Shown here piece after piece: positions 16,586 to 24,780 of a stretch of DNA of 64,000 bases. The position numbers were made by a program, and so were the translations under genes. The notes below the pieces were generated by a model. The model ran no database searches. It was not told the origin of the DNA and saw nothing but the letters and a program-made list of their open reading frames with translations. Each line of letters opens with the position of its first letter. The stretch's first letter is position 1. Source of the stretch: Ectopseudomonas chengduensis (GTDB taxonomy: Bacteria > Pseudomonadota > Gammaproteobacteria > Pseudomonadales > Pseudomonadaceae); the NCBI RefSeq assembly GCF_015712065.1, contig NZ_JACFYZ010000004.1, positions 310,001 through 374,000 on the forward strand, read 5' to 3'.

Positions 16586-17443
16586 ATGACAACAACAATG
16601 GACAAATGGGGATGGCAAGGCTGCCTGCTGGTGCTGCTGATGGGCATTTGCGGCGCGGCCCAGGCCGCTGAGGACCTTGCGCTGATCGAGACGATCAACA
16701 GCTATCGCAGCGAGGTACAGCGCTGTGGCGTGCAGGCCTCCGAGCCACTGCCCCCATTGACCAACGACCCACGCCTGATCCTGCCTGCCAATGGCACAGC
16801 GGATCTGCAGGATTCGCTGAGCGCGGCTGGTTACCCGTTGGTCAACGTACAGGCCATCACGCTCTCCGGCCCGCGCAATGCGCAGGCGGCCATGCAGGCA
16901 TTGAGCGAGAGTTTCTGCCGCGTGCTGCTCGATCCGCAATTCATCGATATCGGCGTCAGCCAGCAGGATCGCGACTGGCGCATCGTGCTGGCACGGCCGC
17001 TGCTCAGCGGGCGCCTGCAAACCTGGCAGACCGAGGGGGAAAGTCTGCTCCTGCTGATCAACTCTGCCCGCGCCGAGGCACGCCAATGCGGTGACCAGCG
17101 CTTCGCTGCCACCGCGCCGCTGGTATGGAATGTCGAACTGGGTAGCGCCGCCGAGAGCCACAGCCGGGCCATGGCCAACGGCAACTTCTTCGCCCATCAG
17201 GGGCGTGACGGCCTGACGCCGGGTGACCGCGCGGAACTGGCGGGGTACAGCGGTACCAAGGTCGGTGAGAACATCGCCGCTGCGCTCGATACCACCGCCA
17301 AGGTGGTCGAGGGCTGGCTGGCCAGCTCCGGACACTGCGCCAATATCATGAACCCGGAGTTCAGCGAGCTAGGCGCTGCCTATGCCAACGACCCGCAGAG
17401 CGACGCCGGCATCTACTGGACGGCGTTGTTCGGCGGGCAATGA
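16586..17443 (+). CDS. Exported CAP/SCP-domain protein
   Basis: A 285-residue protein. After a signal peptide (WQGCLLVLLMGICGAAQAA) come about 100 residues of unassigned sequence, then a CAP domain (cysteine-rich secretory / PR-1-like) in the C-terminal half: LLLLINSARAEARQCG, LVWNVELGSAAESHSRAMA, FFAHQGRDGLTPGDRAELAGY, VGENIA and SGHCANIMNPEFSELGAAY. The conserved His and Glu of the CAP cavity (SHS, GENI, HCANIM) are present. Bacterial members are exported and mostly of unknown function. GGGAGAGGG just upstream of the ATG sets the start. Confidence 0.87.
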   Translation: MTTTMDKWGWQGCLLVLLMGICGAAQAAEDLALIETINSYRSEVQRCGVQASEPLPPLTNDPRLILPANGTADLQDSLSAAGYPLVNVQAITLSGPRNAQAAMQALSESFCRVLLDPQFIDIGVSQQDRDWRIVLARPLLSGRLQTWQTEGESLLLLINSARAEARQCGDQRFAATAPLVWNVELGSAAESHSRAMANGNFFAHQGRDGLTPGDRAELAGYSGTKVGENIAAALDTTAKVVEGWLASSGHCANIMNPEFSELGAAYANDPQSDAGIYWTALFGGQ

Positions 17444-17456
17444 GTGAGCGCTGGCT

Positions 17457-18044
17457 TCAGTTGACGCCGAACACCTGGGCCAGGTGCTGCTCGTAGCGTG
17501 CCACGTCCTGCTCGATGTTCGGCACCTTCATCACGTCGTTGCAGATGAAGGTGGGCAGACCAGTCATGCCAAGGAACTCGTTGGCCTTGTGGAAGGGGAA
17601 GTACACCGCGTCCACGCCTTTGCCTTCGAAGAAGTCGGTCGGGTCCTCGAAGGCCTGTACCGGGGCGTTCCAGGTCAGCGACAGCATGTACTGCTTGCCC
17701 TGGATCAGCCCACCGCTGCCGTACTTCTGCGAGGCGTCGGAGCGGGTACGGCCGTCGTTGGCATAAAGGCTGCCGTGGCCGGCGGTGAACACCTCGTCGA
17801 GGTACTTCTTCACCGTCCAGGGTGCGCCCATCCACCAGCCGGGCATCTGGTAGATCACCACATCGGCCCAGAGGAATTTCTGTACTTCTTCTTCCACGTC
17901 GTAGCCGCCGTCGATGAAGGTGGTCTTGACGTCGAAGCCGGCGCGGTCGAGGAAGGCCACCGCTGCGTCGTGCAGGGTGCTGTTGTACTGGCCATGGGAG
18001 TGGGCGAACGCTTTGCCGCCGTTGAGCAGGAGGATCTTTTTCAT
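17457..18044 (-). CDS. mdaB: NAD(P)H:quinone oxidoreductase MdaB
   Basis: A 195-residue flavodoxin-fold enzyme that reduces quinones by two electrons with NAD(P)H and FAD, avoiding semiquinone radicals. Family marks: MKKILLLNGGKAFAHSHGQYN, WADVVIYQMPGWWMGAPWTVKKYLDEV, TRSDASQKYGSGG and LSLTWNAP. Length matches E. coli MdaB (193). GGAGA lies 8 bases before this ATG, so the upstream in-frame stretch is not used. A quinol-monooxygenase-like gene is divergent from it 153 bases away, as mdaB and ygiN are neighbours in E. coli. Confidence 0.92.
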   Translation of the reverse strand: MKKILLLNGGKAFAHSHGQYNSTLHDAAVAFLDRAGFDVKTTFIDGGYDVEEEVQKFLWADVVIYQMPGWWMGAPWTVKKYLDEVFTAGHGSLYANDGRTRSDASQKYGSGGLIQGKQYMLSLTWNAPVQAFEDPTDFFEGKGVDAVYFPFHKANEFLGMTGLPTFICNDVMKVPNIEQDVARYEQHLAQVFGVN

Positions 18045-18197
18045 GGGGGTTCTCCAAAAATGTGGCGGCAGGTTATCGGGCCCTGCGCGTGCGAAACACC
18101 CCGAAGCGGTCAAATAATTGTTGACTGAAAATCATGAAAGGATCGTCGAATGCTGCGTTAAGGTGAGGCATCTTCCCGCATCGAGGCGCTTGCACCC

Positions 18198-18506
18198 ATG
18201 TACGGCTTCATCCTTCACGCCCACACCAGACCCGAGCAGGCCGAGGCCTTCGAGCAATTGTTCCGTGCTTACGTCGAACCCAGCCGCGCCGAGCCCGGCT
18301 GCATCGAATATCACATGCTGCGTGACGCCCAGGACCCGACCCTGTTCATCTTCTACGAGGTGTGGGCATCGCGGGAGGCGCTGGCCGAGCACACGGCGCT
18401 GCCGCACATGCGCGAGTTCCATGACCAGCGCATGGACTACCTGCGTCGTGATTTCGAGATTCGCGAGATCGAGATGCTCAGCCCAGCGAGCGCGGCGCGG
18501 GCCTAG
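18198..18506 (+). CDS. ABM-domain monooxygenase, YgiN-like
   Basis: A 102-residue antibiotic-biosynthesis-monooxygenase (ABM) protein: a small ferredoxin-like dimer that oxidises quinol-type substrates without cofactor in characterised relatives such as YgiN. The pattern FILHAHTRPEQAEAFEQLF, EPSRAEPGCIEYHMLRD, FIFYEVWASREALAEHTA and HMREFHD is typical. With mdaB beside it, a quinone redox pair is plausible by analogy with E. coli; this link is inference. It is divergent from mdaB. Confidence 0.82.
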   Translation: MYGFILHAHTRPEQAEAFEQLFRAYVEPSRAEPGCIEYHMLRDAQDPTLFIFYEVWASREALAEHTALPHMREFHDQRMDYLRRDFEIREIEMLSPASAARA

Positions 18507-18516
18507 TTCGCGATCC

Positions 18517-18605
18517 GTAGGAGCCAGCTTGCTGGCGATTGTTGTTGTAGCCCGGATGCAATCCGGGACATACAGGCGCATACCCTCGGATTGCATCCGG
18601 GCTAC
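18517..18605. repeat. REP units of two families
   Basis: A single GTAGGAGCCAGCTTGCTGG unit at 18517-18540, then an inverted pair of another family: GTAGCCCGGATGCAATCCGG at 18547-18567 and CGGATTGCATCCGGGCTAC at 18587-18605. A lone diverged copy of the second family is seen near 56361. They lie between the convergent ABM and rlhA genes. Confidence 0.8.
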
Positions 18606-18626
18606 CTGGAACAGGCGAGGCTGGGC

Positions 18627-20636
18627 TCAGTGGCTGTAACCCGGCTTCTGGCGAATGGTCTTGAGCAGGTCGTCCGGGCTGATGTGGCCGACCACCTGGG
18701 TCGCGGCGCTGCCCGGTTGTGGCAGGTCGAGGATATGGCCCTTCATCTTGCCGATCACGTGCATCTCGCACGGCTTGCAGTCGAACTTCAGGGTCAGTAC
18801 CTCATCGCCATGCACCAGCTGCATCGGCGCCACCTTGGTGCGCACACCGGTCACGCCCTTGGCCTGCTTCGGGCACAGGTTGAAGGAGAAGCGCAGGCAG
18901 TGCTTGGTGATCATCACCGGCACTTCGCCGGTTTCCTCGTGCGCCTCGTAGGCCGCATCGATCAGCTGCACGCCATGGCGATGGTAGAAGTCGCGGGCCT
19001 TCTGGTTGTAGACGTTGTAGAGAAACGACAGGTGCGACTCCGGGTACACCGGCGCCGGGTCGGTTTCGGCCTTGCGGCTGCCGCGTGGATGGGCGGCCAC
19101 GCGCGCTGCGGTCAGTGCTTCGATGGCGTCGCGGCGCAGCGCCTTGAGCTGTGAGTTGGGCACGAAGAACGCCTGCGGTGCATCCAGCGCCACGCTCTGG
19201 GCATGGTAGATGGTGGTGCCGAGCTGGGTGAGCAGGTCGCGCAGGCCATCGAGCGCCTGTTCCGGCTTGTTGGCGACACCGAACGGGCCGGGCAGGGCGA
19301 CGTCGACGCTGATGCCTTCCTCACTGGTGGCCGTGAGCTTGAGCGCGTCCTCACGCAGCACGGCCTTCCAGCTCACGCCGATACGGCGTTCGGCGCTGGT
19401 ACGTTGCAGCGCCTGCTGCCAGTTGTGGTCGAGGTTGCGCGAGAGCGGATGATTCGGGCGCAGACGGAACAGACCCTCGGGCATCTCGTTGGGCTCGACG
19501 CGGTAGCGATAGCGCTTCTCGCCGTCTTCCTCGAACTCACCTTTCAGCTCGGCGATATTGGCGCGGAAACCCACCACCTCGCGCTTGACCAGCACGTTGA
19601 GGCCGTCGCCGTTGGACAGCGGCTCGTGGGTGACGGCGATCAGGTCGCGCTTGTTCACTTTCTCGACATGGCCGACGGGCAAGCCAGTGAAGGTCGGCGA
19701 ATCGAAGGCGCCGATGTCCACCTTGCGCTCGGTGACGAAGTAATCGGTGCTGCCACGGTGGAAGGTCTTGTCCGGATCGGGCACGAAGAAGTGCGCGGTA
19801 CGACCGCTGGAGGCGCGGGCGAGGTCCGGGCGGTCTTCGAGGATGGCGTCGAGCTCGCGGCGGTAGTGGGCGGTGATGTTCTTCACGTAGGCCACATCCT
19901 TGTAGCGGCCCTCGATCTTGAAGGAGCGCACGCCGGCCTCGACCAGGGCGCGCAGGTTGGCGCTCTGGTTGTTGTCCTTCATCGACAGCAGGTGTTTCTC
20001 GTAGGCGATCACACCGCCTTGTTCATCCTTGAGGGTGTAGGGCAGGCGGCAGGCCTGCGAGCAGTCGCCGCGGTTGGCGCTGCGCCCGGTCTGCGCGTGG
20101 GAGATGTTGCACTGGCCGGAGAAGGCCACGCACAGCGCGCCGTGGATGAAGAATTCGATGGCCGCGTCTGTGGCATCGGCAATCTGGCGGATTTCCTGCA
20201 GGTTCAGCTCGCGCGCCAGCACCAGCTGGGAGAAGCCGGCCTGGTCGAGAAACTTGGCCCGCTCAAGGGTGCGGATGTCGGTCTGGGTGCTGGCATGCAG
20301 CTCGATAGGTGGAATGTCCAGCTCCATCACGCCCATGTCCTGCACGATCAGCGCATCCACGCCCGCGTCGTAGAGCTGGTGGATCAGCGCGCGCGCCGGC
20401 TCCAGCTCATCGTCATGCAGGATGGTGTTGATCGTGGTGAACACCCGCGCGTGATAGTGGCGGGCGAACTCCACCAGCCTGGCGATATCGCTCACTTCGT
20501 TGCAGGCATTGTGCCGCGCGCCGAAGCTCGGGCCGCCGATATAGACGGCGTCGGCGCCATGCAGAATGGCCTCGCGGGCGATCTCGACGTCACGCGCAGG
20601 GCTGAGCAGTTCCAGTTGGTTCTTGGGCAAGGACAT
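18627..20636 (-). CDS. rlhA: 23S rRNA C2501 hydroxylation protein (U32 family)
   Basis: A 669-residue U32-family protein matching RlhA (YdcP), which makes 5-hydroxycytidine at position 2501 of 23S rRNA. The N-terminal barrel begins LELLSPARDVEIAREAILHGADAVYIGG. The U32 signature with its cysteines is clear: CVAFSGQCNISHAQTGRSAN then RGDCSQACRLPY. The C-terminal half has the extra domain of the long YdcP form and ends with more cysteines (CLRFSFNLCPKQ, FDCKPCEMHVIG). I start at MSLPKNQLELL. It stands alone, divergent from the SEC-C protein gene. Confidence 0.88.
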   Translation of the reverse strand: MSLPKNQLELLSPARDVEIAREAILHGADAVYIGGPSFGARHNACNEVSDIARLVEFARHYHARVFTTINTILHDDELEPARALIHQLYDAGVDALIVQDMGVMELDIPPIELHASTQTDIRTLERAKFLDQAGFSQLVLARELNLQEIRQIADATDAAIEFFIHGALCVAFSGQCNISHAQTGRSANRGDCSQACRLPYTLKDEQGGVIAYEKHLLSMKDNNQSANLRALVEAGVRSFKIEGRYKDVAYVKNITAHYRRELDAILEDRPDLARASSGRTAHFFVPDPDKTFHRGSTDYFVTERKVDIGAFDSPTFTGLPVGHVEKVNKRDLIAVTHEPLSNGDGLNVLVKREVVGFRANIAELKGEFEEDGEKRYRYRVEPNEMPEGLFRLRPNHPLSRNLDHNWQQALQRTSAERRIGVSWKAVLREDALKLTATSEEGISVDVALPGPFGVANKPEQALDGLRDLLTQLGTTIYHAQSVALDAPQAFFVPNSQLKALRRDAIEALTAARVAAHPRGSRKAETDPAPVYPESHLSFLYNVYNQKARDFYHRHGVQLIDAAYEAHEETGEVPVMITKHCLRFSFNLCPKQAKGVTGVRTKVAPMQLVHGDEVLTLKFDCKPCEMHVIGKMKGHILDLPQPGSAATQVVGHISPDDLLKTIRQKPGYSH

Positions 20637-20782
20637 GGTGTTTTCTTTTATCAGGCTGGCACACGGGCAAGGCGCGCATTGTACCGGGCTGACGGCCTGT
20701 GGGCACTCGCCAGATGCCGGACGGCTGGTAATACGCACCGATGGCGGTACAGTAGCGGCCTTTTTCAGGCGGAGGCGTGGCG

Positions 20783-21427
20783 ATGGACAACAGAGGGTTG
20801 GAGAAGCTCGATCAGTGGCTGCTCAAGTACGGCAACGATGACTCGATCCTGTCCGCCAGCGAGCTGGACGGTTATTTCGCCGCCATCGTCTCCAGCCCGC
20901 GCCAGGTCGCGCCTGCCGTCTGGTATTCGGCAATCTGGGCCGACCAGCCGCCGCAATGGCCGAGCGACAAGGATGGTGAGCGTTTCATGAAGTTGGCCGT
21001 CGAACTGATGAGCGAGGCGGCCTACATGCTCAGCGAGGAGCCAGATGACTATGAGGCGATCTTCCTGGCTGACAACAACGGCAAGGGCGAGAAGCTGATT
21101 GTCTCCGAGTGGTGTGCGGGTTACCTGCGCGGTGCGGCGGTTGCCGGTTGGCTGGAGCACGCGCTGCCCGAGTCGGCGCAGGCGGCCCTGGCGCTGATCA
21201 CTCTGCACGGTGACGAAAGCGGCAGCGAGACGCTCAAGGCCATGACCGATGCCGAATACGAAGCCAGCACAGCGATGCTGGAACCGGCCGCCGTCGAGCT
21301 TTACGAGTACTGGCAGCAGAATCTGGACCCGCTGCTGCCGGTACGCCGCGAGGAAGCCAAGGTCGGGCGCAACGACCCATGCAGCTGCGGCAGCGGCAAG
21401 AAATACAAGCAGTGCTGCATGCGCTGA
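20783..21427 (+). CDS. YecA/UPF0149-family protein with SEC-C motif
   Basis: A 214-residue protein with a helical YecA-like domain (about 5-180; [34 protein letters not shown]) and a C-terminal zinc-binding SEC-C tail, [21 protein letters not shown] tails occur in SecA, where they bind SecB and the ribosome, and in YecA, which associates with ribosomes. Start at ATG 20783, 7 bases after GGAGG; the GTG at 20777 is too close to that site. It may act in protein quality control, but that is inferred from the family. Confidence 0.85.
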   Translation: MDNRGLEKLDQWLLKYGNDDSILSASELDGYFAAIVSSPRQVAPAVWYSAIWADQPPQWPSDKDGERFMKLAVELMSEAAYMLSEEPDDYEAIFLADNNGKGEKLIVSEWCAGYLRGAAVAGWLEHALPESAQAALALITLHGDESGSETLKAMTDAEYEASTAMLEPAAVELYEYWQQNLDPLLPVRREEAKVGRNDPCSCGSGKKYKQCCMR

Positions 21428-21472
21428 CCGGTCGCTGTCAGCATGCCTGGCGAGCGAGCCCCGCTGTCGTGC

Positions 21473-21931
21473 TCAACTGCAGCACGGGTCCTCGCTCATG
21501 GCCAACAGCTCCGGCCGAGTGCCGAAAACCTGCATCACGTCATTCATCGACATCCACCAGTCGTCGTGCCACTTGAGTACGCGCAGGCGTTTGTTTGCCG
21601 TGTTCAGCTGTCGATAGCTGGGCAGGCTGGAGCTGCTGAACAGGTGCGGCAGCAGGACTTGGCAGAGCCAGCTGCGCAGACGTTCAGCGCGTGGGCTGGT
21701 GCTGCTCAGGCTCAGGCGTAGCAGGTTCTCCAGGTCGATCATGGCTTGAGGCGTTTCCTCATTGCCGAAAAGAATGCCCTCCGGTCGACAGTGAAGCAGC
21801 AGGGCGGCTTGTTCGTCGGCCAGTTCCAGGGCCTGGCAAACGGTCTGCGCGACGAACCAGAAACGGCCATCGGCGGCGCGCTGCACGGTGAGACGAATGT
21901 CTTCGAAGATGGGGTTGATCGGACTGGTCAT
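21473..21931 (-). CDS. BRO-N-like protein (phage antirepressor type)
   Basis: A 152-residue protein whose first 100 residues resemble the BRO-N domain of phage antirepressors: IFEDIRLTVQRAADGRFWFV then AQTVCQALELADEQAALLLHC, followed by MIDLENLLRLSLSSTSPRAERLRSWLCQVLLP. The C-terminal 50 residues (RVLKWHDDWWMSMNDVMQVF) are not part of a domain I know. GGGAGG lies 4 bases before the ATG. It is divergent from an XRE-type repressor across an AT-rich 118-base gap, an arrangement like a phage switch, but no other phage gene is near. Confidence 0.65.
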   Translation of the reverse strand: MTSPINPIFEDIRLTVQRAADGRFWFVAQTVCQALELADEQAALLLHCRPEGILFGNEETPQAMIDLENLLRLSLSSTSPRAERLRSWLCQVLLPHLFSSSSLPSYRQLNTANKRLRVLKWHDDWWMSMNDVMQVFGTRPELLAMSEDPCCS

Positions 21932-22049
21932 GGCGCCCTCCCTAGTGCATGAAACAACGGCCTGTCGAATGCGATGAAACCATGAATTTCATTTAATATA
22001 CAACTGACTGTTCAATCAAGCATGGAAGCGGAATTTAACGTCCGCGTCC
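21932..22049. promoter_or_regulatory. Shared promoter region of the BRO-like / XRE pair
   Basis: A 118-base divergent intergenic stretch that is clearly more AT-rich than its surroundings. It contains ATGAATTTCATTTAATATAC, which offers -10-like hexamers on both strands and a near-palindromic ATGAATTTCAT that could be an operator. Boundaries are set by the two start codons. Confidence 0.5.
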
Positions 22050-22463
22050 ATGATCGAAAAAACCGAATTCGCCCAGCGCCTGCGTAGCGCCATGATTGCG
22101 GCTGGATATCCAGATCGCCCCGCCGTGCTCGAGCGCGAGTTCAATTCGCGTTACTGGGGCCGTTCCGTGACCTTTCAGGCGGTTTCCCGCTGGTTGCGTG
22201 GCGAGGCGATACCGTCGCAGGACAAATTGCAGGTGCTTGCCGAGTGGCTACGTATCGAACCGCAGGTACTGCGCTTTGGCGAACAGGCCGGTGCTGCCGT
22301 ACGCGAGCAGCGTGGCCGTTGGGAAGATCCCAAGTTCTATCAGGAACGTGAGGTGATCGAGGCCTTTCTGGCTCTGCCTGCTGCGCAGCGCAAGGTCGTG
22401 CGAGAGGTCGTCATGGCGCTGGCCATCGCGGCCAAGGCTGACTCCGGCAAGAAGCCAGGCTAA
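22050..22463 (+). CDS. XRE-type DNA-binding regulator
   Basis: A 137-residue protein. Its first 75 residues form a lambda-repressor-like helix-turn-helix: FAQRLRSAMIAAGYPDRPAV, then VTFQAVSRWLRGEAIPSQDKLQVLAEWL. The C-terminal part (FYQEREVIEAFLALPAAQRKVVREVVMALAIA) looks helical and dimerising and has no peptidase motif, so this is not a LexA/CI-type cleavable repressor. It probably controls the divergent BRO-like gene and itself. The ribosome-binding site is weak. Confidence 0.78.
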   Translation: MIEKTEFAQRLRSAMIAAGYPDRPAVLEREFNSRYWGRSVTFQAVSRWLRGEAIPSQDKLQVLAEWLRIEPQVLRFGEQAGAAVREQRGRWEDPKFYQEREVIEAFLALPAAQRKVVREVVMALAIAAKADSGKKPG

Positions 22464-22569
22464 GGATCAGGCTGGAGTCAGTCGTGGTTGTGGTTGTCAA
22501 TTTCCTTCCGGCAAGGTTTGCCCGGCGCTGACTCGAGGCAGATCACCTGGTGTTTTCAGGGCCGCATCC

Positions 22570-22616
22570 AAGAACCTGCTCAAAGCTCTGGCTCGCAGGA
22601 CGTTGAACAGGCTCTT
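22570..22616 (-). repeat. Reduced form of the structured repeat / terminator hairpin
   Basis: Inverted arms AAGAACCTGCTCAA (22570-22583) and TTGAACAGGCTCTT (22603-22616) flank a 19-base middle. The two mismatches become G-U pairs on the minus strand. The arm matches the outer arm of the repeat at 58848-58989. It lies 3 bases beyond the stop of the HDOD gene and can act as its transcript end. Confidence 0.65.
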
Positions 22617-22619
22617 TAT

Positions 22620-23441
22620 TCAGCCCAGCAGTTCGGCAAACGCCTTGTCTGCTTCCAGCACCGCTGGCAAGGCTTCGAACAGCTTGTTCAGATCGACTTC
22701 CTCGAACAATGGGCCTTCCAGGCTCTGCCGTGCCTGTTCGCTGACGCCGTCCATCTCGATGGTCTCCGCGACGATTACCGACTGTGCGACCAGGCGCGCG
22801 TAGCGGCCGTCACTGGTCGCCTGAGTCGGACGTGCCTGATAGGCGATTGCGTGCTGGATAAGCGCCGGCAGCTGCCAGCGGCGCGCCAGTTCAGCGCCCA
22901 CTTCCGGGTAGCCGAAGCCCAGTTGCAGGGTTTCCTCGGCGGCGTGGGCCGCGGCTTCACGTTTCGGATGACGGTTCATGCGCCGGGCGAAATCCGGCGC
23001 GCCGGTCTGGATCAGCAATTCGCCGATGTTGTGCATCATGCCGCAGGTGAAGGCGGCGTCGGTGTCCAGCTTCAGCTGCTTGGCCAGGCTGCGGGCGATA
23101 CTGGCGACGCGAAAGCTGCGAATCCAGAAACCCTTGAGGTCGAAGCCGGTATCGACCTGAAACGCGCCCGTCATCGCCGAGGCCAGCACCAGCGTGCGCA
23201 GGGTGTTGAAGCCCAGGCGCATGGCGGCGTCCTCGACGCTCACTGCTTCACGGGCCCCGCGAAAACGTGGCGAGTTGGCCAGGCGCAGCACCTTGGCGGC
23301 GATGACCGGGTCGCGCTCGATATTGCGCGCCACGCTTTCCAGGCTGGAGGCAGGGTTGTCGAACTGTTGGATCAGATCCTGCGCAACCTTGGGAATGCTG
23401 GGCAGGGTGTGCAGTTGGGCGAACAGACTCTCTATGTCCAT
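22620..23441 (-). CDS. HDOD-domain protein
   Basis: A 273-residue protein made almost entirely of an HDOD domain, an HD-fold relative without a full metal site that is found in signalling proteins. Marks: LHTLPSIPKVAQDLIQQFDNP, IERDPVIAAKVLRLANSPRF, VSVEDAAMRLGFNTLRTLVLA and a degenerate site in CGMMHNIGELLI. HDOD proteins often link chemosensory or c-di-GMP signalling to output; no partner is adjacent. GGAG lies 5 bases before this ATG (MDIESLFAQL), so the longer frame is excluded. Confidence 0.87.
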   Translation of the reverse strand: MDIESLFAQLHTLPSIPKVAQDLIQQFDNPASSLESVARNIERDPVIAAKVLRLANSPRFRGAREAVSVEDAAMRLGFNTLRTLVLASAMTGAFQVDTGFDLKGFWIRSFRVASIARSLAKQLKLDTDAAFTCGMMHNIGELLIQTGAPDFARRMNRHPKREAAAHAAEETLQLGFGYPEVGAELARRWQLPALIQHAIAYQARPTQATSDGRYARLVAQSVIVAETIEMDGVSEQARQSLEGPLFEEVDLNKLFEALPAVLEADKAFAELLG

Positions 23442-23577
23442 GGCAACTCCGATACGTACGAACGCTGCAGTGATGGCTGATGAAAAGTGCTCCTTGAGCA
23501 TAGCTGTGCCTATCGCTGCAGCCAGTCCCATAACCGCTATCTAGAGCCTTTTTCATGGGTGTTACTCGATTGAAACA

Positions 23578-23595
23578 CCAGCCCCGAGGGGCTGG
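23578..23595 (-). terminator. Terminator after ecotin gene
   Basis: An 8-bp GC-rich stem, CCAGCCCC paired with GGGGCTGG, with a 2-base centre, lies 16 bases beyond the ecotin stop. On the minus strand it is followed by TGTTTC, a weak T tract. Confidence 0.6.
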
Positions 23596-23610
23596 CATGT
23601 CGGGGAGGGC

Positions 23611-24087
23611 TTACTGACGCGGTGCGGTGCTGGTTTCGGCGGCTGCAGACCACACGCGGTAGCGCACTTCGACATCCTTCGGCGCGTAGATCACCAGCGG
23701 CAGCTTGCTGTTGTAGCGCACCAGTTGCGGTTCACCGCCAACGCGCACGAAGGCCTGCTTGCGGTTGCCGTCCGGGCAGGCCATCAGCGTGCTCATGGCC
23801 GGGCCGACCTGGCCCAGCTCGTAGTAGCTGTAGCCCCAGCCTTCCACGGTCTTTTCCTGCCACTGACCACCCAGGCGTTGCTGGTTGCAATCCACTTCCA
23901 GGGTCTTGCCGGCGATGATCTCAACTCTGTGCTCGGCTTCATTGGCTTGCGCCGGCAGCTCGATCACATGGCGGTTATAGCCGTCGGCAGCGGCGGGGTA
24001 GGGCTTGAGTGCCTCCGGGGTGGCGGCGCAGGCGGCCAGCGGCAGGGCGCAGGCGAGGGAGAGCAGCGGCAGTTTGAGTCGGTTCAT
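23611..24087 (-). CDS. eco: Ecotin, serine protease inhibitor
   Basis: A 158-residue homologue of ecotin, the periplasmic dimeric inhibitor of trypsin-fold serine proteases. The core matches closely: [57 protein letters not shown] and [11 protein letters not shown]. The disulfide cysteines (about C67 and C104) are kept. The reactive P1 site is Leu101 followed by Met102, where E. coli ecotin has Met-Met. The signal sequence ends [17 protein letters not shown] fits a lipobox at Cys20, so the protein may be a lipoprotein instead of soluble. AAGGAA 6 bases before the ATG sets the start. Confidence 0.92.
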   Translation of the reverse strand: MNRLKLPLLSLACALPLAACAATPEALKPYPAAADGYNRHVIELPAQANEAEHRVEIIAGKTLEVDCNQQRLGGQWQEKTVEGWGYSYYELGQVGPAMSTLMACPDGNRKQAFVRVGGEPQLVRYNSKLPLVIYAPKDVEVRYRVWSAAAETSTAPRQ

Positions 24088-24221
24088 GATGATTCCTTGC
24101 TGAAAGGCCTTGTGGGCCGTCCGTGATGAGGGAACCGCCAGGTCGGCGGCGCAGCACTGACCGTTGTGAATAGGCCAAGTTCCTGCGCTTTTCAAGCCGG
24201 TGCGCCGCTGTCAGCTCAGCG

Positions 24222-24569
24222 TCAGGCGAACACGAAGTACTTACGCACCGTTTCCACCACTTCCCAGGTGCCTTTCATGCCGGGTTCGACGACGAAGATG
24301 TCGCCAGCCTTGAGGTGAATCGGCTCCATGCCGTCCGGGGTGATGATGCAGTAGCCTTCCTGGAAGTGGCAGTACTCCCACTTCACGTACTCCACGCGCC
24401 ATTTGCCGGGCGTGCAGATCCAGGTGCCCATGATCTTGCTGCCGTCTTCGGAGGTGTAGGCATTGAGGTTGACGGTGTGCGGGTCACCTTCGATGCGCTC
24501 CCACTTGCAGGCATCGACGACGGGCATCGGCTGGGTATCGCGCAGAACGGTGATCGGTTTGTTGGCCAT
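24222..24569 (-). CDS. Cupin-domain protein (DUF861 type)
   Basis: A 115-residue single cupin of the DUF861 / ureidoglycine-aminohydrolase-like group. It shows WERIEGDPHTVNLNAYTSED, GTWICTPGKWRVEYVKWEYCH and LKAGDIFVVEPGMKGTWEVVETVRKYFV, the beta-barrel pattern. The first motif's usual metal ligands are only partly present (ECC in WEYCHF region), so catalysis is uncertain. The substrate is unknown. CGGAG 6 bases before the ATG supports this start, which excludes a long non-conserved N-terminal extension. Confidence 0.8.
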   Translation of the reverse strand: MANKPITVLRDTQPMPVVDACKWERIEGDPHTVNLNAYTSEDGSKIMGTWICTPGKWRVEYVKWEYCHFQEGYCIITPDGMEPIHLKAGDIFVVEPGMKGTWEVVETVRKYFVFA

Positions 24570-24696
24570 GGGGCGCTCCGGTGAGTGATCAAAGGGGCGT
24601 TCACCATAAAGCGGGGGCGGGGCGGTCGATTGCCTGGGGTCGACACGGGGCTGCTCATTCGCGCAGTGCGCGGTGCTTTCTATTCCTGAAAAAACC

Positions 24697-24721
24697 AAGG
24701 CCGGCTTATCAGGCCGGCCTT
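24697..24721 (-). terminator. Terminator after tandem-repeat gene
   Basis: A perfect 9-bp stem AAGGCCGGC / GCCGGCCTT with a 7-base loop; on the minus strand it is followed by GGTTTTTT. It ends the transcript of the tandem-repeat protein gene, which stops 59 bases before it. Confidence 0.85.
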
Positions 24722-24780
24722 GTGGGGCTGCGCTTGCCATCGAGTCATACGACGTTCTCGATCAGGTCATAGGGAAGGTG

